DNA from: Tipula vernalis
Lineage: Eukaryota > Arthropoda > Insecta > Diptera > Tipulidae
Direction of reading: 5' to 3'
DNA length: 64,000 nucleotides
Assembly (NCBI GenBank): GCA_958295665.1
Contig: OY282560.1
Span: 268,995,315-269,059,314, forward strand
Part shown: positions 1-11,129 of the stretch, one piece after another
How the letters are laid out: every line of letters begins with the position of its first letter
How positions within the stretch are numbered: position 1 is the first letter of the stretch
Translations under genes and position numbers: made by a program
Notes under the pieces: generated by a model
Database searches by the model: none
Seen by the model: the letters and a program-made list of their open reading frames with translations, nothing else
Told to the model about the DNA's origin: nothing

Positions 1-164
1 TTCAAGCCTTATATATATGTATATTGGATTTTTTTTTCTTTATTTTTTCAATATCTATCCACATAGCATAAATGCTAACAAAAGAATGATTCGAAAAGCA
101 TGGCGTCCTCATTTCTTCTCTTCCTATGCGTACGTGTGAATTCGCCGCCATTTAGTAGTTTACA
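1..164 (-). repeat. 3' LTR of gypsy A (truncated by window edge)
   Basis: About 98% identical to 5197-5358. It ends at 164 in TTTACA, which is TGTAAA on the element's strand. The integrase stop codon lies 34 bases further in, at 198. Confidence 0.88.
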
Positions 165-197
165 GCTCGGCCAATCTGACTCAGTGATCGACCCCGA

Positions 198-1577
198 TCA
201 CCGATGGGGATAACCTAAAAATTCAGCCTCATCTTCTCCCTCGGAATTAGGTCCGTGGAAATCGTCTTTGTCGGTGTCAGTATCGTATTCGCTTAACTGA
301 TCAATTGAGCTTTCGGCCGTGCACGGTGGTATCCACCGACGCATTTTATTCGCTTGTACAACTCCATCGTATGGAAGTTGTGTCTGCTGACAACCCTCAA
401 TGTCTCGGATAACGTATCTATCATTTCCTAAAACTTTATGAACCACATATGGACCGCGGTATTTTGGAATGAGCTTCTTATTTGATCCTACGACTGTATC
501 TACGTTTCGAATTACCACATAATCTTCAACATTGAATCGCTTCGTTGATTTTTGATGATCCTCATGGCGATTCTTCTCGTATTCTTGCCTCTTGGTGATT
601 TTGTTGTGAGCGTTTGCTCGCAGCTCTGCCAAATCTCTTGGTGCCTCAGGTGTCTCCTTATTAGTTAAATATTCTGACAGTTCGTCCACTATTTTTCCTC
701 GTTGTTTTGCACCGAATAATAATTTGCTTGGTGTTTCTTTCGTAGTGGCATGTGTCGAATTATTAATTGCGTATTCGATCTGTTGTAATTTCTGTGACCA
801 GTCCCCGTGATTGATGGGATTACTTAATTTTCCCAGAGCGGCCTTCAAAATCCGATTAACCCTTTCGGCCTGGCCATTGGCCTGGGCCGATGCGGTGGCC
901 ACCTTCACATGTTCCACATTATTTCCCGTCAAAAATTCCGCGAATTCCAAGGACGTAAAACAGGTGCCTCGATCCGAAATGATTCTACATGGTCGACTAT
1001 AAAATGTGAAATATTTCTTCAGAGACGACATAACCTCTTTCGTGCTCGTTGAATTTATCGCAAATAATTTAACGTGCTTCGTAAAAGCATCCACAATGAC
1101 CAATACATGCCTCCTTTTGATCAGGAGTGCCGGTAATGGGCCAAAGTGATCCACGTGCAATGTATCGAATGGAATCGGTGCCTTTGGTATGCAATACAAA
1201 CTTTGTTCAGACACACGTATCGGTGCCGCGTACATAATGCATTTGATACATTTTGACTGCAATTTGGTTTTCATCTTCGGAAACCAGTAGTGATCTTTTC
1301 GTAACATTTATCTACCTCCTGGTGTGCTAGCTTTTCATGATTAATTCGAATAATGTTATCCTCCATTTCTGCCGCACGTGCAGCATACGATGTCTCTCAC
1401 CGTTTTTCCTGTACACCAAACCATCCACTAGTTCGTAGTCGTCCATTGCCTCATTCTCTCATTTTTGCCGCAACGCCAAAGCGTTAGTGTCCCTGTTTTG
1501 GGCCAATTGTAATTGCATCTCAACGCTGATTGGATCCACTGCCGCTATCATGCATTTCATGACCGCTTTCGTCCCCT
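198..1577 (-). pseudogene. Gypsy A integrase
   Basis: An open stretch of 369 codons (1307 to 198) holds the integrase core and C-terminus. The catalytic triad is visible: D in VDHFGP, D in SDRGTCF, E in NGQAERVNR. A GPY-type module (KYRGPYVVHKVLGNDRY) follows near residue 285, then an acidic tail. The upstream zinc-binding region (HEKLAHQ and CIKC motifs) lies in 1308-1577, but there the frame changes and stops occur, so it does not join cleanly to RNase H. The protein would insert element cDNA into the nuclear genome. Treat as a decayed pol segment; the triad residues themselves are intact. Confidence 0.88.
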
Positions 1578-2768
1578 CTACCTCTTTTTTGTTTCCACGT
1601 CCACGTGGGCCACTATTTCCTCCTCATTTTTTGTGTGGCATCGGCTTAGTGCGTCTACATATGCCATGTTTATTCCTGGTCTATGTCTCGTCTTAAATGT
1701 GAATTTTGAAAATTCCAATGCCCATCTGGCAATCCACGGATTCATGTGCTTTCTTTCCAGCGTCAAGTGCAGCGAATTGCAATCAGTTATCACTGTGAAT
1801 TGTATGCTCTCCAAATATATTCTGAATCTTTCCAGTGAATATAAAATGGCCAATGTTTCTAATTCAAAACTGTGATATTTGGCTTCTGCCGCCGTAGTAG
1901 CCCTCGAATAAAATGCCGTGGGATGAAATTTTCCGTCATTTTGCTTCTGCATCAATGCCCCTCCGAATCCATGTGAACTGGCGTCGCAGTGCAATTCAGT
2001 TTCTCGCTCCGGATGATAAATCGCTAGTATTGGGCCAGTCATCGGTAATTTCTTCAATTTTTCGAATGCTTCTCGGCATTTTTCGGCAAAAATAAAAGGA
2101 ACGTTTTCCTTCAACAGATTTTGCATCAGGCGTGCGATTCTCGAGAATTCCGGGACAAACCGACGGAAATACGATAATAGCCCTAAACATGAATGTACTT
2201 CCTTCGCATTTTTCGGCATCGGATATTTTTTAATTGCCTCGATGTGTGCCTCACTTGGTCTTATTCCTTTCGAAGTAACAGAGTACCCCAAGTAAATGAT
2301 TTCCGTACAACAAAATTGACATTTCTTCAAGTTTAGTAGTAAACCTCGTCGTGCCAATCGTCGCAATATTTTCCTCATTAATTTCTTGTGTTCGGCCAGA
2401 GTTTCCGTTGCCAACAATATATCGTCCATATAATTAATAATTTCACCCTTTTCCAGAAAATCTTTGAAAATTATATTTATAAATCGTTGAAAGACCGCTG
2501 GCGCATTCTTCAATCCAAATAGCATGCGACGATATTCGTATTGTCCATGCGGTGTTACAAAACCGGTGAATTTACGCGATCGCGGTGACACGCGTACCTG
2601 GTGAAACCCGCTTTTCAAATCCAGCAACGTAAAATATTTTTTTCCCCCTAAATATTCGACGCAGTCATCAATCAAAGGCAGCGGATAATTGTCCCTTATC
2701 GTTAATTTGTTAAGAGCGCGATAGTCTATGCACATTCTGGTGCTTCCATCCTTCTTTTTTACAAGCAC
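1578..2768 (-). pseudogene. Gypsy A reverse transcriptase and RNase H
   Basis: A 396-codon open stretch. RT motifs in order: KKKDGSTRMCIDYRALN, LLDLKSGFHQV, LFGLKNAPAVFQR, the catalytic YMDD box, then LKKCQFC and LGY. RNase H follows from about residue 255 (LHCDASSHGFGGAL, ELETLAILYSLERFR, TDCNSL, DALSR). The first RT residues are in a different frame in the preceding stretch (2710-3303), so a frameshift sits near 2770. The enzyme would copy element RNA into DNA. The YMDD and RNase H acidic residues are present, but the protein is not continuous with its neighbours. Confidence 0.92.
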
Positions 2769-3335
2769 AAGTAATTATCCCTTCTTTGATCATATCGCAA
2801 ATTTTCTTCTGAACCTCAATCTTTTCCACATAAGCTAAACGTCGTGGTGCGTGGTGAAACAGTACATCCGAAGTCAAATGAATATCCATCTCATAGTCGA
2901 ACGGTTCTACCTCAATATCCTTTGGTAGCATATAATTCTCCTCGATTATTTGTTTGACCTCATCGTAATCAATCGCCTCTAAACTCTTGTTTATTTCTAG
3001 GATTGGCTCATCTCTAACAATATCAACGGCAAATATTTGTGGTAAATCGAATTCAGGGCTTAGACCCTCCTCAATAAAAGTAAGACTTAGGTTATCCCCG
3101 GGATTTCTTTGCGGTGTGGCCTTTTCCATCACTGGCTTAATTGGCCTCAAAACATTCATTTGTGCAAGGTTATTCAAAATTATATCTGGTACACGCGGAT
3201 ACGTTCCATTTTGGACAACATTCTTTTTATTTAAAAGCAAAAGTTTCAATCGGTCATACATTATTGTCTTCGGCTGGACCAGCCTGATATTAAAAATTTC
3301 CAAAAAATCTCTTCCTAAAATTATGTTAATGCTGA
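2710..3335 (-). pseudogene. Gypsy A protease C-terminus and RT N-terminus
   Basis: The open frame reads the end of a retropepsin fold (NIILGRDFLEIF near its start, the usual ILGRDF-type motif), a linker, then the RT thumb-proximal start (HHAPRRLAYVEK, MIKEGIIT). It loses the frame at KKEGWKHQN, where the next stretch (1578-2768) reads KKKDGS from the same bases. The protease active-site half is in yet another frame (3321-3815). These joins mark frameshifts near 3330 and 2770. Confidence 0.82.
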
Positions 3336-3815
3336 TGCCTCGTTGGGTAGAATTATCAAATTAGTCAAATGAACTCTATTGTTCAATTTATTTCTACAAG
3401 TAATGATCCCATGGGTCCTCAGTGCCTCGCCGCCAACGTCTCTTATTCTTGTTGCCTCAATTGCCTCGTTGACCTCAAATGGTGTCGCCGCTCTCCGCAC
3501 GAAACCAGTGCCAGTGTCGAAAAGCGAAACGTATTCGTTGTACCCCGTGTACTGATATAAATTCTTCAAAAATGCGACACTTACCAAATTTATGTTTGCC
3601 AATTCTCGTGGCCCAGCATCAGGATCCTCAATGTCCAGTTCTGGTGTCACAGCTGCTACCAAGTGTTGGAATTCTGGTTTCACCTTCTGGATGTATCGTC
3701 TATTGGTACAATTTGCCGCATTGTGCAATGGTTCTCGCGTCATCGGCTGCCAGCATTTCCGGCATACGCTGTTCGGACGAAGTTCCATCTTGCACTGTTT
3801 CGCATGATGTCCCAT
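3321..3815 (-). pseudogene. Gypsy A nucleocapsid and protease N-terminus
   Basis: The 164-codon stretch begins in a cysteine/histidine-rich nucleocapsid region (GHHAKQCKM, CRKCWQPM, HNAANC) that would bind element RNA. Around residue 100 comes the retropepsin active site FDTGTGFV (D-T-G). The stretch ends just before the ILGRDF segment of the protease, which is in another frame. The order fits a Gag C-terminus fused to Pol. Confidence 0.82.
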
Positions 3816-3821
3816 TTGATC

Positions 3822-4601
3822 CTAATTGTAACACCTGTTCGGGTCCCTCGCTTTATATGGTGTTGTCAACGCTTGTGATTGCGCCCCCCCTGGTGCCGCA
3901 TTACGTTGTATAGTCGCATGACCTGCTTTCGAAGCTGGTACTTTTGCCACCGCTGCCCGTGCGTTTCGTCGTGCCGCCGCCTCCCTGCATGCTGCGTCCT
4001 CAATTTTGGGTCCATAATGGAATATTTGCCTCTTTAATTCGCTCATATTTGAAATGCCTCGCAATATTGTCTCCTCTCGCGTCGGTAGGTTCATATTATC
4101 GATGACAATGTCGACAATTTGAGCGTCTGTTAGCCGCCCTTCGCCCATTTGGCGATGGAAACTTTCCATTTCCAATGCAAAATGATGCAATGTCTTCTTC
4201 TTTTCACCTGAACGTCGCCATTTACGACTACGCATTGCTGCTTCTATGTCTGCACTTGTATATTTGTCGCCAAATTCCTCATGTAGCCGCTTCTTCAATA
4301 ATTCGTATGTTCCCACATCTTTGTGAGTCAACAACGTTTTTGCCTCGCCAATGAGCAATTGTCTCAAGTACAATATTTTTACACGATCGTCATGCTCCAT
4401 TGTTCCAATAATGTCCTCAAAATTTTGGAAAAACTTGCGAACGTCATACGTGGGATCCTCTCCCGAAAACTTGATGATTGCTCGTTCAACATCACGAAAT
4501 TGTGGACGAGCCGAATTATTTGGTACGGCCACTGCACCTAGTGGTGTCATGTGTACCCCATTGCGTAGCGACACAGGATTGGAACGACTAGGATACGGCA
4601 C
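3822..4601 (-). pseudogene. Gypsy A Gag capsid region
   Basis: 259 codons with a retrotransposon Gag capsid pattern: FSGEDPTYDVRKFFQNFED, LYLRQLLIGEAKTLL, LLKKRLHEEFGDKYTSADI, then a run of basic residues and alanines. It overlaps the upstream gag N-terminal stretch (4547-4993) in a different frame. At 4600-4645, near this junction, CACTGAATTT-like units are repeated three times, a plausible source of the frame change. The protein would form the particle shell. Confidence 0.85.
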
Positions 4602-4993
4602 TGAATTTGCACTGAATTTTGTTGCACTGAATTTGGTAACGTACTTACTGTACCAACTTCCTCGTTGTCCTCATCCTCGTCCGCATTCCAATCCTCTATA
4701 CGTGCACCGCCTTCGTTGACCTCATTTTCCCCAGTGACCGCAACCACATTTTCTTCGATAGCCTTAGTTTCCACTTGTTGCACTGCATCAATAATATTTT
4801 CTTCGTCATCCTCTACGTCTTTCAGCATTTCGACTTGGCTTCGTATTTCCACTGGCAAACCTCGATATAATTGCAACAATTCGGCGCGCGATGCGCCCGA
4901 CGAATGTGCCACCTCGTTTTCGTTTAACAATTCCATCATCAAATCGCGTGTTAATCGTTGCACACGGCGTGTCGGTGATCTATCCAAAACCAT
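4547..4993 (-). pseudogene. Gypsy A Gag N-terminus
   Basis: 148 codons from an ATG at 4993. It has a short basic start and a leucine-rich segment (ELLNENEVAHSSGAS, LLQLYRGLPVEIR), then a long acidic stretch (DVEDDEENI, EDEDNEEV). Such acidic, poorly conserved N-termini are usual for Gag of this group. The last ~30 residues come from the short tandem repeat at 4600-4645 and are unlikely to be original. It lies ~200 bp inside the 5' LTR, where a gag start is expected. Confidence 0.75.
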
Positions 4994-5196
4994 GCCGATT
5001 TAGTTTTTTTTGTTTTCCACAAGAAACAAAATATTTCACTATTCGTCGTTTATAGTTTCGAATTCACCAACCGGTTTGCCACTGATTCGTGGTTCGTTTC
5101 CCAAATTCACACAAATTATTTTTCACTTCAATCTTCCGTCCACAAAATATTAGTTTTCCAAAATTAATCGTCCACTGATTTTTTTTTGAAACTTTA

Positions 5197-5358
5197 TTCA
5201 AGCCTTATATATATGTATATTGGTTTTTTTTCTTTATTTTTTCAATATCCATCCACAAAGCATAAATGCTAACAAAAGAATGATTCGAAAAGCATGGCGT
5301 CCTCCTTTCTTCTCTTCCTATGCGTACGTGTGAATTCGCCGCCATTTAGTAGTTTACA
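5197..5358 (-). repeat. 5' LTR of gypsy A
   Basis: Matches 1-164 over its whole visible length and probably extends ~20-30 bases to lower coordinates. On the minus strand an AATAAAG poly(A)-type signal lies at 5192-5198. The element's outer end is at 5358, followed by AT-rich genomic sequence. I could not fix the primer-binding site. Confidence 0.85.
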
Positions 5359-5639
5359 AAAATAAATATTTTATTAAATTAAGTTCATAATTTGTTATTA
5401 TTTATTTGTGAACGCTAAAATTGTTTTCTAAAGCTGAAGCGATTTTAACACAAACCGGAAACAGACTTATAGGTGACAGGGTGGACAAACCTCTCTTTCT
5501 CAAAATTACTAATTATTATTTGTTTTTTGTTTCTTTTGTGTAGTAAACACATTATAACAAATACAAATTTACATAAATGCCTTATTGGTCCTTCCCTATT
5601 AAAAAACTTTTATTAGAAATCAGCTAAGTGTTTTTAAAT

Positions 5640-5765
5640 TGTACTCGATACTTAAGAGTATCGATACTTTTATTACGATACAAATATTGGTACCGATACT
5701 TTTATTATGACACTAGTAATGAGTAAAGTATCGATACTTTCATTTCCATACCACATCCCTAGGAA
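5640..5765. repeat. GTATCGATAC-type repeat cluster, hAT-end-like
   Basis: Four or more copies of a degenerate GTATCGATACTTTTATTA motif, ending at 5765 in a sequence that reads CCTAGGGATGTGGTATG on the minus strand. The GGGATG start plus repeated ATCGATAC subterminal motifs is typical of hAT-family ends in insects. No partner end or transposase was found, so this is likely a solo end. The rest of 5359-6290 shows nothing coding. Confidence 0.45.
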
Positions 5766-6292
5766 TTAACCCCTCTTAACATATTTATGATAAACCCTCC
5801 TGAAATAAAGAATCATATTTTCGCAGATATCTTTCTCTCGAAATAACATTTGGGTTCAAACAATAAACTTTGTCACATGTATTTCTACTCATCTCCTATA
5901 AAGTCAAATTTACACGGGCCAAAATTCGGAACAAGCTTATTAACAATTTGTTAGCTATTTTAAAATTAAAGCAAGGAACTGCAGATTGGCCATTCAGTGT
6001 TCGTTTCACCGGGACACAGTTGTCATGAATAGAGTATAAGTGTGGCGTCACGAGTAATGGTAGATGGTTTCAAGCAAAGCTCAAACAATTATGGAAGAGC
6101 GGAAACTTTTTCGGACTCGATGTGCCAGTTTTGTTATTTCCTTTAAGAAAATTTTGCATTATATAAAAATTTAGTTAGTAAAAAATCATACGCCTAATAT
6201 AGGTAATAACGATAGAACAGTTATCGTACAAAAACATGTTGTAATTTATAACAAAATTAATTATTATAATATTGTGTGCTTATTTCACGTAT

Positions 6293-8291
6293 TTTATTAT
6301 TTAGTTAAAATAGTTTATGTTTTTGTAAATAATTTATTTCCTTATTGTGAAATATATAACTTTTATAAAAATTATATCGATTTCGATACAAATTGTATCA
6401 TCGTCAGTAAAAAAGTAATAAATATTCATTTTCTTCTGCTTTTATAGCCTGAAAAACATTTTCACAATTTGGCTACGTTGATATTCTAATAAATTCGAAA
6501 CTGTGTGGATTACTGTAAATTTTGTAATATAAGCACAGAAAACAATATACAGAAGCATAATCTCTGAGGCGATCCGATGAGTACTAACTAAAAATCAGAG
6601 AATTTTTAGGGGAAATGAATGTTCATTGAACGGTCCGGTCCAACCATATATAATTTGAAAATTTTATATTATCTATTTCCTTCTTTCATTATATTGAATT
6701 TGATCGCATGAAAATCATTTACAAAACAAACGTTTTGAATGTGTGCAAGATTTTTTTTATACAATTTAAGAAAAATTGAATCAATTTTATTCTTACTGTA
6801 GTGGTATTTGTGTAACATAAAGTAATATTTGGATTCATACAGTAAAAATCCTATACTGAAACTCTTATCCAAATGTATTATACTAATAAGGAAATGTTTA
6901 TTTCGATCCTTGCTGTATAGTGTATCTTAAAATGTAAAAAAATGAAAAATAATAAATGAATGCAATGCGTTATCTCGTTCTATCAGGGAATATATGTGTA
7001 CGACAAACAAGAAAGCAATGAAAACACAAAATGAATATACATATGTATATAAAACTAGAAACAAAACCAACACTAATGTAATACTACAAGCCTGATTCAG
7101 TGATGAAGCACGCAGATACCCTCTTACATTTAATACCTTATCCTTGAAAGTGTTAGTGCGAAAATAGAATAAAAATACTCTCATCTAACCAATCCCAATT
7201 AGTTTTTTCATTATTAACATACCCAATTCTCCCTCCACAATTCGTTTGTTTTGTTTTATCTACAATTTGTATGTTTTTATATAATCTGTCGATAACCAAT
7301 ACTTTCATGTATAAGAGCAAAATAAATTTTTAATATTGGTGACAATCAGGCCAAAATCTTCTATAATAAAAGTCATGAAAATTCCATACATATGAAATAA
7401 AAAAAATCAGGTTCTATGTGTATTGGTGTATGTGTTAGATAACTAAGTATAAAGGTGTTGGTGTAGAAACAAGAAAAAAAATTCAAATTTACGTTGAATT
7501 GTTAGTGTAACTAATACAGCCAAATCTAGTGGAATCAATAAATGTATATGTCTGTAAAAGAGAGTTTCATGACTTTTATTATAGAAGATTTTGATCAGGC
7601 TTGTAGTACATTAATGTTGGTTTTGACTAGAAACGATGATTGTATTGAGTCAAAACCAACAAAAATGTTTATACGTATAAACGTATAAACATTTTTGTTG
7701 GTTTTGATTGAGTTCAAAACACAGCTAATCGAACTTTTTAAATGGTATTAATTTCTATACATTTTACGAAAAAATGCAACGTCGCATTCGTTTATTATTA
7801 TTTTTTGATTCTAGTTTTTTTATCTTCCTATTATATTGGTGTGATTATCTGAATATAAATAAATTAATTAAGGTAGTTTAAAAGGAACAAAACAAAAGTG
7901 ATTATGTTATGCCTATGCCAATATGCGATCGATAACAAAATAAAAATTTTGGAAAAATAATTTTCTGAATTTGTTTTAATTTTTTATTTTCATATACATA
8001 ATATCCTGCAATGGGAATTTAAATTTGTTATATTGTTTTCTGTGCTTATATTACAAAATTTACAGTAATCCACACAGTTTCGAATTTATTAGAATATCAA
8101 CGTAGCCAAATTGTGAAAATGTTTTTCAGGCTATGAAAGCAGAAGAAAGTGGATATTTATTTTAGTATCTAAGTTACTGACGATGATACAATTTGTATCG
8201 AAATCGATATAATTTTTATAAAAATTATATATTTCACAATAAGGAAATAAATTATTTACAAAAACATAAAATATTTTAACTTAATAATAAA
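6293..8291. mobile_element. Foldback-type element with ~255-bp inverted arms
   Basis: 6293-6549 is repeated in inverse orientation at 8030-8291 with roughly 90% or better identity over most of its length, including GATACAAATTGTATCATCG and CTACGTTGATATTCTAATAA. The 1.5-kb interior has no convincing reading frame but has smaller inverted pairs: 7352-7380 with 7565-7593 (29 bp, exact), 7065-7098 with 7595-7632, and the hairpin at 7651-7706. No clear target duplication was found. It is either a non-autonomous foldback element or two opposed copies of one repeat. Confidence 0.7.
7651..7706. repeat. Perfect 26-bp-arm hairpin, 4-base loop
   Basis: Arms 7651-7676 and 7681-7706 are exact reverse complements around the loop ATAA; they include CCAACAAAAATGTTTATACG. 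It lies in the interior of the 6293-8291 foldback. Confidence 0.9.
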
Positions 8292-8422
8292 GTTAATTAA
8301 TCTGACTAGAAAACTAAAACTAGTTATTATATAAATCAAATTAGTGTACCAATATATAAAATTAATTTGAATTCAAAACTGCTAATGTAAATAAGTCATT
8401 AAGTCCCAAACTTCATCTCTTA

Positions 8423-10123
8423 GGGTCTATTCCAATTACCGACTTATTTCAAACTTATTGACTTATTTGACGCCATCTTAAATAAGTCGGTAAACTATTT
8501 CCATTTCATTTTGCTGAGTTATTTTGACAGCTGATAATAACAAAAAATTGTGTCTATTTTTTTTCTTGGTCAAATATAATCTTAATTAAATTAATAAATA
8601 AAATGGACGACAAAAAACCATTTTTGTCATTAAATTATTTAACAAATAAAAATATGAAACTGAGCATCAAATTAATGGATGGCGATAAAGATCTGTTGAA
8701 GTGTCTGGAAAAACGTAAAATGGGTATAATAAGGTAAGGTATAATTTTTTTTTTTTAAATTGTAATTCATAAATTTAAAATAATATTTATATCTACTTAT
8801 ATCAGGGGTTGAAATATTGCTCTATGAATATGACGCAATAATAGAATGGGACCCACTATTAATAAAAAAACACTTACGTGTCTCGAAAGAGGCGTTCCAA
8901 AAATTAGTGGAACTTTATCCGTCGAAACGCCACGGGATGATCTACAAATGGAACTGGGAGTTACTTTGTTTTGGTTGGCGGCAGGAACAAGCTACCGTGT
9001 GGCTAGTACTGCTTTTAACATGCCAACAATAACAGTATTCAGTATTACCCGGCGTTCGCTGGATATGATATTGAACTTAATCAAACATATTATTGTATTG
9101 CCTAATGAAGATGAGCTTCAGAGCAAAGACCTCAAATTTGCTAATCGCGCAGGCTCACACGCTTTCCATCAGGCCGTTGATGCTATCGATGGAACGCATA
9201 TCAAAATAAAATGTCCAACCGATCGGCATGATGAATACATTAATAGAAAATTGGACTATAGCATTCAATTGCAAGGTACGTAATATTCATTTTTAAATAT
9301 AACTTTGTATATCCATAGTTGAACTGTGTTTATTTATATAGCTGTTTGTGATGCAGAATACAAAATTTTGCATGTCTGCATTGGGTGGCCAGGCACGGTT
9401 CACGATCAAAGAGTATTAAGGAACAGCAACCTATATTTGAATAGAAGATATCCTGCACGAGATTATTTTTTACTGGGTGACAGTGGATATCAGTTGACGC
9501 GTGGTCCTATATCAATAATCACTCCATTTACGGAAAACCGTTCGTTAACCCCGCAGCAAAAAAAATATAACCACCTTCACAGTAAAGTAAGAATAGCTGT
9601 CGAACAGACATTTGGACAAATGAAGACTAGGTGGAGATGCATTTTCCTTCGTTCACTGGAACTTAATTTAAAAACTTGTAATAAAGTTATCGCCGTTTGC
9701 TGCGTACTACATAACATTTGTCTAAATGTTGGAGATCTCATGACCATAGACGAGGAATTTCAAAATGAAAATTATTTTCTAATGATGAAATTTATCAACC
9801 CCAAATCAGCGCTTCAGCGTTCAAAGACAATTTATGTTCAGAAATATAACAATTTAATTTTATGTAAATAATAAATATATTTAATAAAGCTTTTAAAATA
9901 TTTTACCGCAACAACAAATTATTATGAATATGACAGAACACAAGACAACAAAATATTATGAATATGACAGAATTTTCGTGGTTACATGGATCAGAACTGT
10001 ATTGTTTACATGAACCCAAATAAGTTTTTTATGAAAGAAAGAGATAGAAAATAAGTCACCTCATCAGCAGACTTATTTGAATAAGTCGGTGAAAACAAAT
10101 AAGTCGGTAATTGGAATAGACCC
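8423..10123 (+). mobile_element. Complete PIF/Harbinger DNA transposon
   Basis: Exact 27-bp terminal inverted repeats at 8423-8449 and 10097-10123 begin GGGTCTATTCCAATTACC. The flanking trinucleotide TTA (8420-8422 and 10124-10126) is the 3-bp duplication expected for this superfamily. Subterminal AATAAGTCGGT motifs recur inside both ends. The single gene is a DDE transposase on the plus strand. The separate Myb-like protein of full Harbinger elements is absent. Confidence 0.95.
8603..9871 (+). pseudogene. Harbinger DDE transposase (HARBI1-like), frameshifted
   Basis: Three exons can be traced. Exon 1, from ATG 8603, ends at 8733 before GTAAGG. Exon 2 runs 8806-9275. The intron 9276-9341 (GTACGT to ATAG) is canonical, and exon 3 ends at 9871. 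The catalytic residues are D in AIDGTHIKIKCP, D in LGDSGYQL and E in VEQTFGQMKTRWR, as in the DDE_4 family. Two lesions break the frame: the GGGG at the exon 2 start puts exon 1 out of phase by one base, and there is a shift near 8933 between LVELYPSKRH and DDLQMELGV. The product would bind the inverted repeats and excise the element. The protein cannot be made intact without correction. Confidence 0.88.
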
Positions 10124-10576
10124 TTAGTTTTTATTTTTTTCGTGTTCCTCATTCAAAATAACGGGATACATATTTTTTAATTTTTCTTTTGTTTACCTTC
10201 GATTGTCCCATTATTCGATATTTTAGTTTCGACCATATTTCAAATCTATTTTTGCCTTCCACGTAAACTGTTATATTTTCGGTTCTAAGTACAGTATTAA
10301 CAGGGGTCATACCATATTAGAAAGGTATTAGTTCAGCTTAAATTAGAACGTAATTTAATTTAAAAAAAGTACCGTTATCTTAAATTAGATGAATTAACCA
10401 CTAAACACAAACTTTATACACTAATAATTCAAAAAAATGTAAATTCCGAATCGTTCGGTTTACAGTTTGGCCACCAGAGGGCTGCAAAATTGGAAATAAC
10501 GTATTTTTCTATTAGTGAAACTCATTTTTAATTAATTTTCAATTTTTTTTTTTTTGTGGCTATTTCACCTTTATAA

Positions 10577-10684
10577 TTATATTACATATGTATATATAAA
10601 AATAATCAAAACACAATTTTTTTTATTATTTTTGTTATAATAACAAAAATTGTGTTTTGATTATTTTTATATATATGTAATATA
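10577..10684. repeat. Inverted repeat, ~45-bp arms
   Basis: 10577-10624 and 10643-10684 are near-exact reverse complements sharing AATAATCAAAACACAATTTT, with an AT-rich loop of ~18 bases. It lies between the Harbinger element and the MULE. The rest of 10127-10840 shows nothing coding. Confidence 0.8.
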
Positions 10685-10840
10685 AGTATTTTTCTAACTA
10701 AAAGTGGTCAAAAATAGTTAGATATCACAATAAAAGTTGATTTACCACATTATAGCTTAAAAACCACTGATTCATCACTGATCAAAAAATAGAAACAATA
10801 CACTTTTTAGTTAACTAATACCGAAAAAGGTCTGTGCTTC

Positions 10841-11066
10841 GGGTATATAACTTTTGGCAAAAAAACGTTTCGCAAATCAAAGTTTGATCAAATTAATTTT
10901 AGCAAAAAAAACGTTTGGCAAACAATTTTTTGGCAAAGAAGTTTGAATGGCAAATACACTTTTAACCAATTATTGTCTGGCAAAATAATATTTAGCAAAA
11001 AGGGATGAATGTCAAATATATGTTTGACAAATTAATTTTTGGCAAATTATTCTTCAGGAATTATGA
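10841..11066 (+). repeat. Left terminal array of GGCAAA units
   Basis: About twelve units of 15-17 bp, consensus GGCAAAnnAnnnTTT (GGCAAACAATTTTTT, GGCAAAGAAGTTTGAAT and so on). They form one half of the MULE's long inverted end. The opposite array at 12890-13030 has the same period in inverse orientation. Repeated units of this kind may be transposase-binding sites (inference). Confidence 0.8.
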
Positions 11067-11129
11067 GGCATTTTGATCGCGCGCGCGATCAAAATGCCTC
11101 ATAATTCCTGAAGAATAATTTGCCAAAAA
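11036..11129. repeat. Perfect 94-bp palindrome with GCGCGC centre
   Basis: 11036-11082 is the exact reverse complement of 11083-11129 with no loop; the centre reads GATCGCGCGCGCGATC. Its outer part overlaps the last GGCAAA unit of the left MULE array. The GC-rich core is unlike the surrounding AT-rich DNA. Confidence 0.97.

Larger units (their letters stand above)
1..5358 (-). mobile_element. Ty3/gypsy LTR retrotransposon A (one end beyond window)
   Basis: Direct repeats at 1-164 and 5197-5358 flank minus-strand gag, protease, RT, RNase H and integrase sequence, the Ty3/gypsy order. On the minus strand each repeat starts TGTAAACTAC. The low-coordinate repeat runs off the left edge, so full LTR length and target duplication cannot be read. 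The two visible LTR parts differ by about three substitutions and one T-run indel in ~163 bp, so insertion is fairly recent, yet the coding region has at least four frameshifts. The GPY-like integrase tail and gag resemble the mdg3/micropia/blastopia group, a guess from memory. The expected polypurine tract next to the LTR at 164 is not convincing. Confidence 0.9.

Noticed and set aside
811..1002. Frames antisense to gypsy A pol (also 1487-1875, 3479-3913, 4351-4719)
   Set aside because: They lie opposite well-supported gag-pol motifs and have no family resemblance.
5090..5196. Primer-binding site of gypsy A
   Set aside because: Several TGG-starting candidates exist, but the inner LTR edge is not fixed because the other LTR is cut by the window.
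6669..7184. 67- and 85-codon hydrophobic frames
   Set aside because: AT-rich chance frames inside the foldback element; residue use matches base composition.
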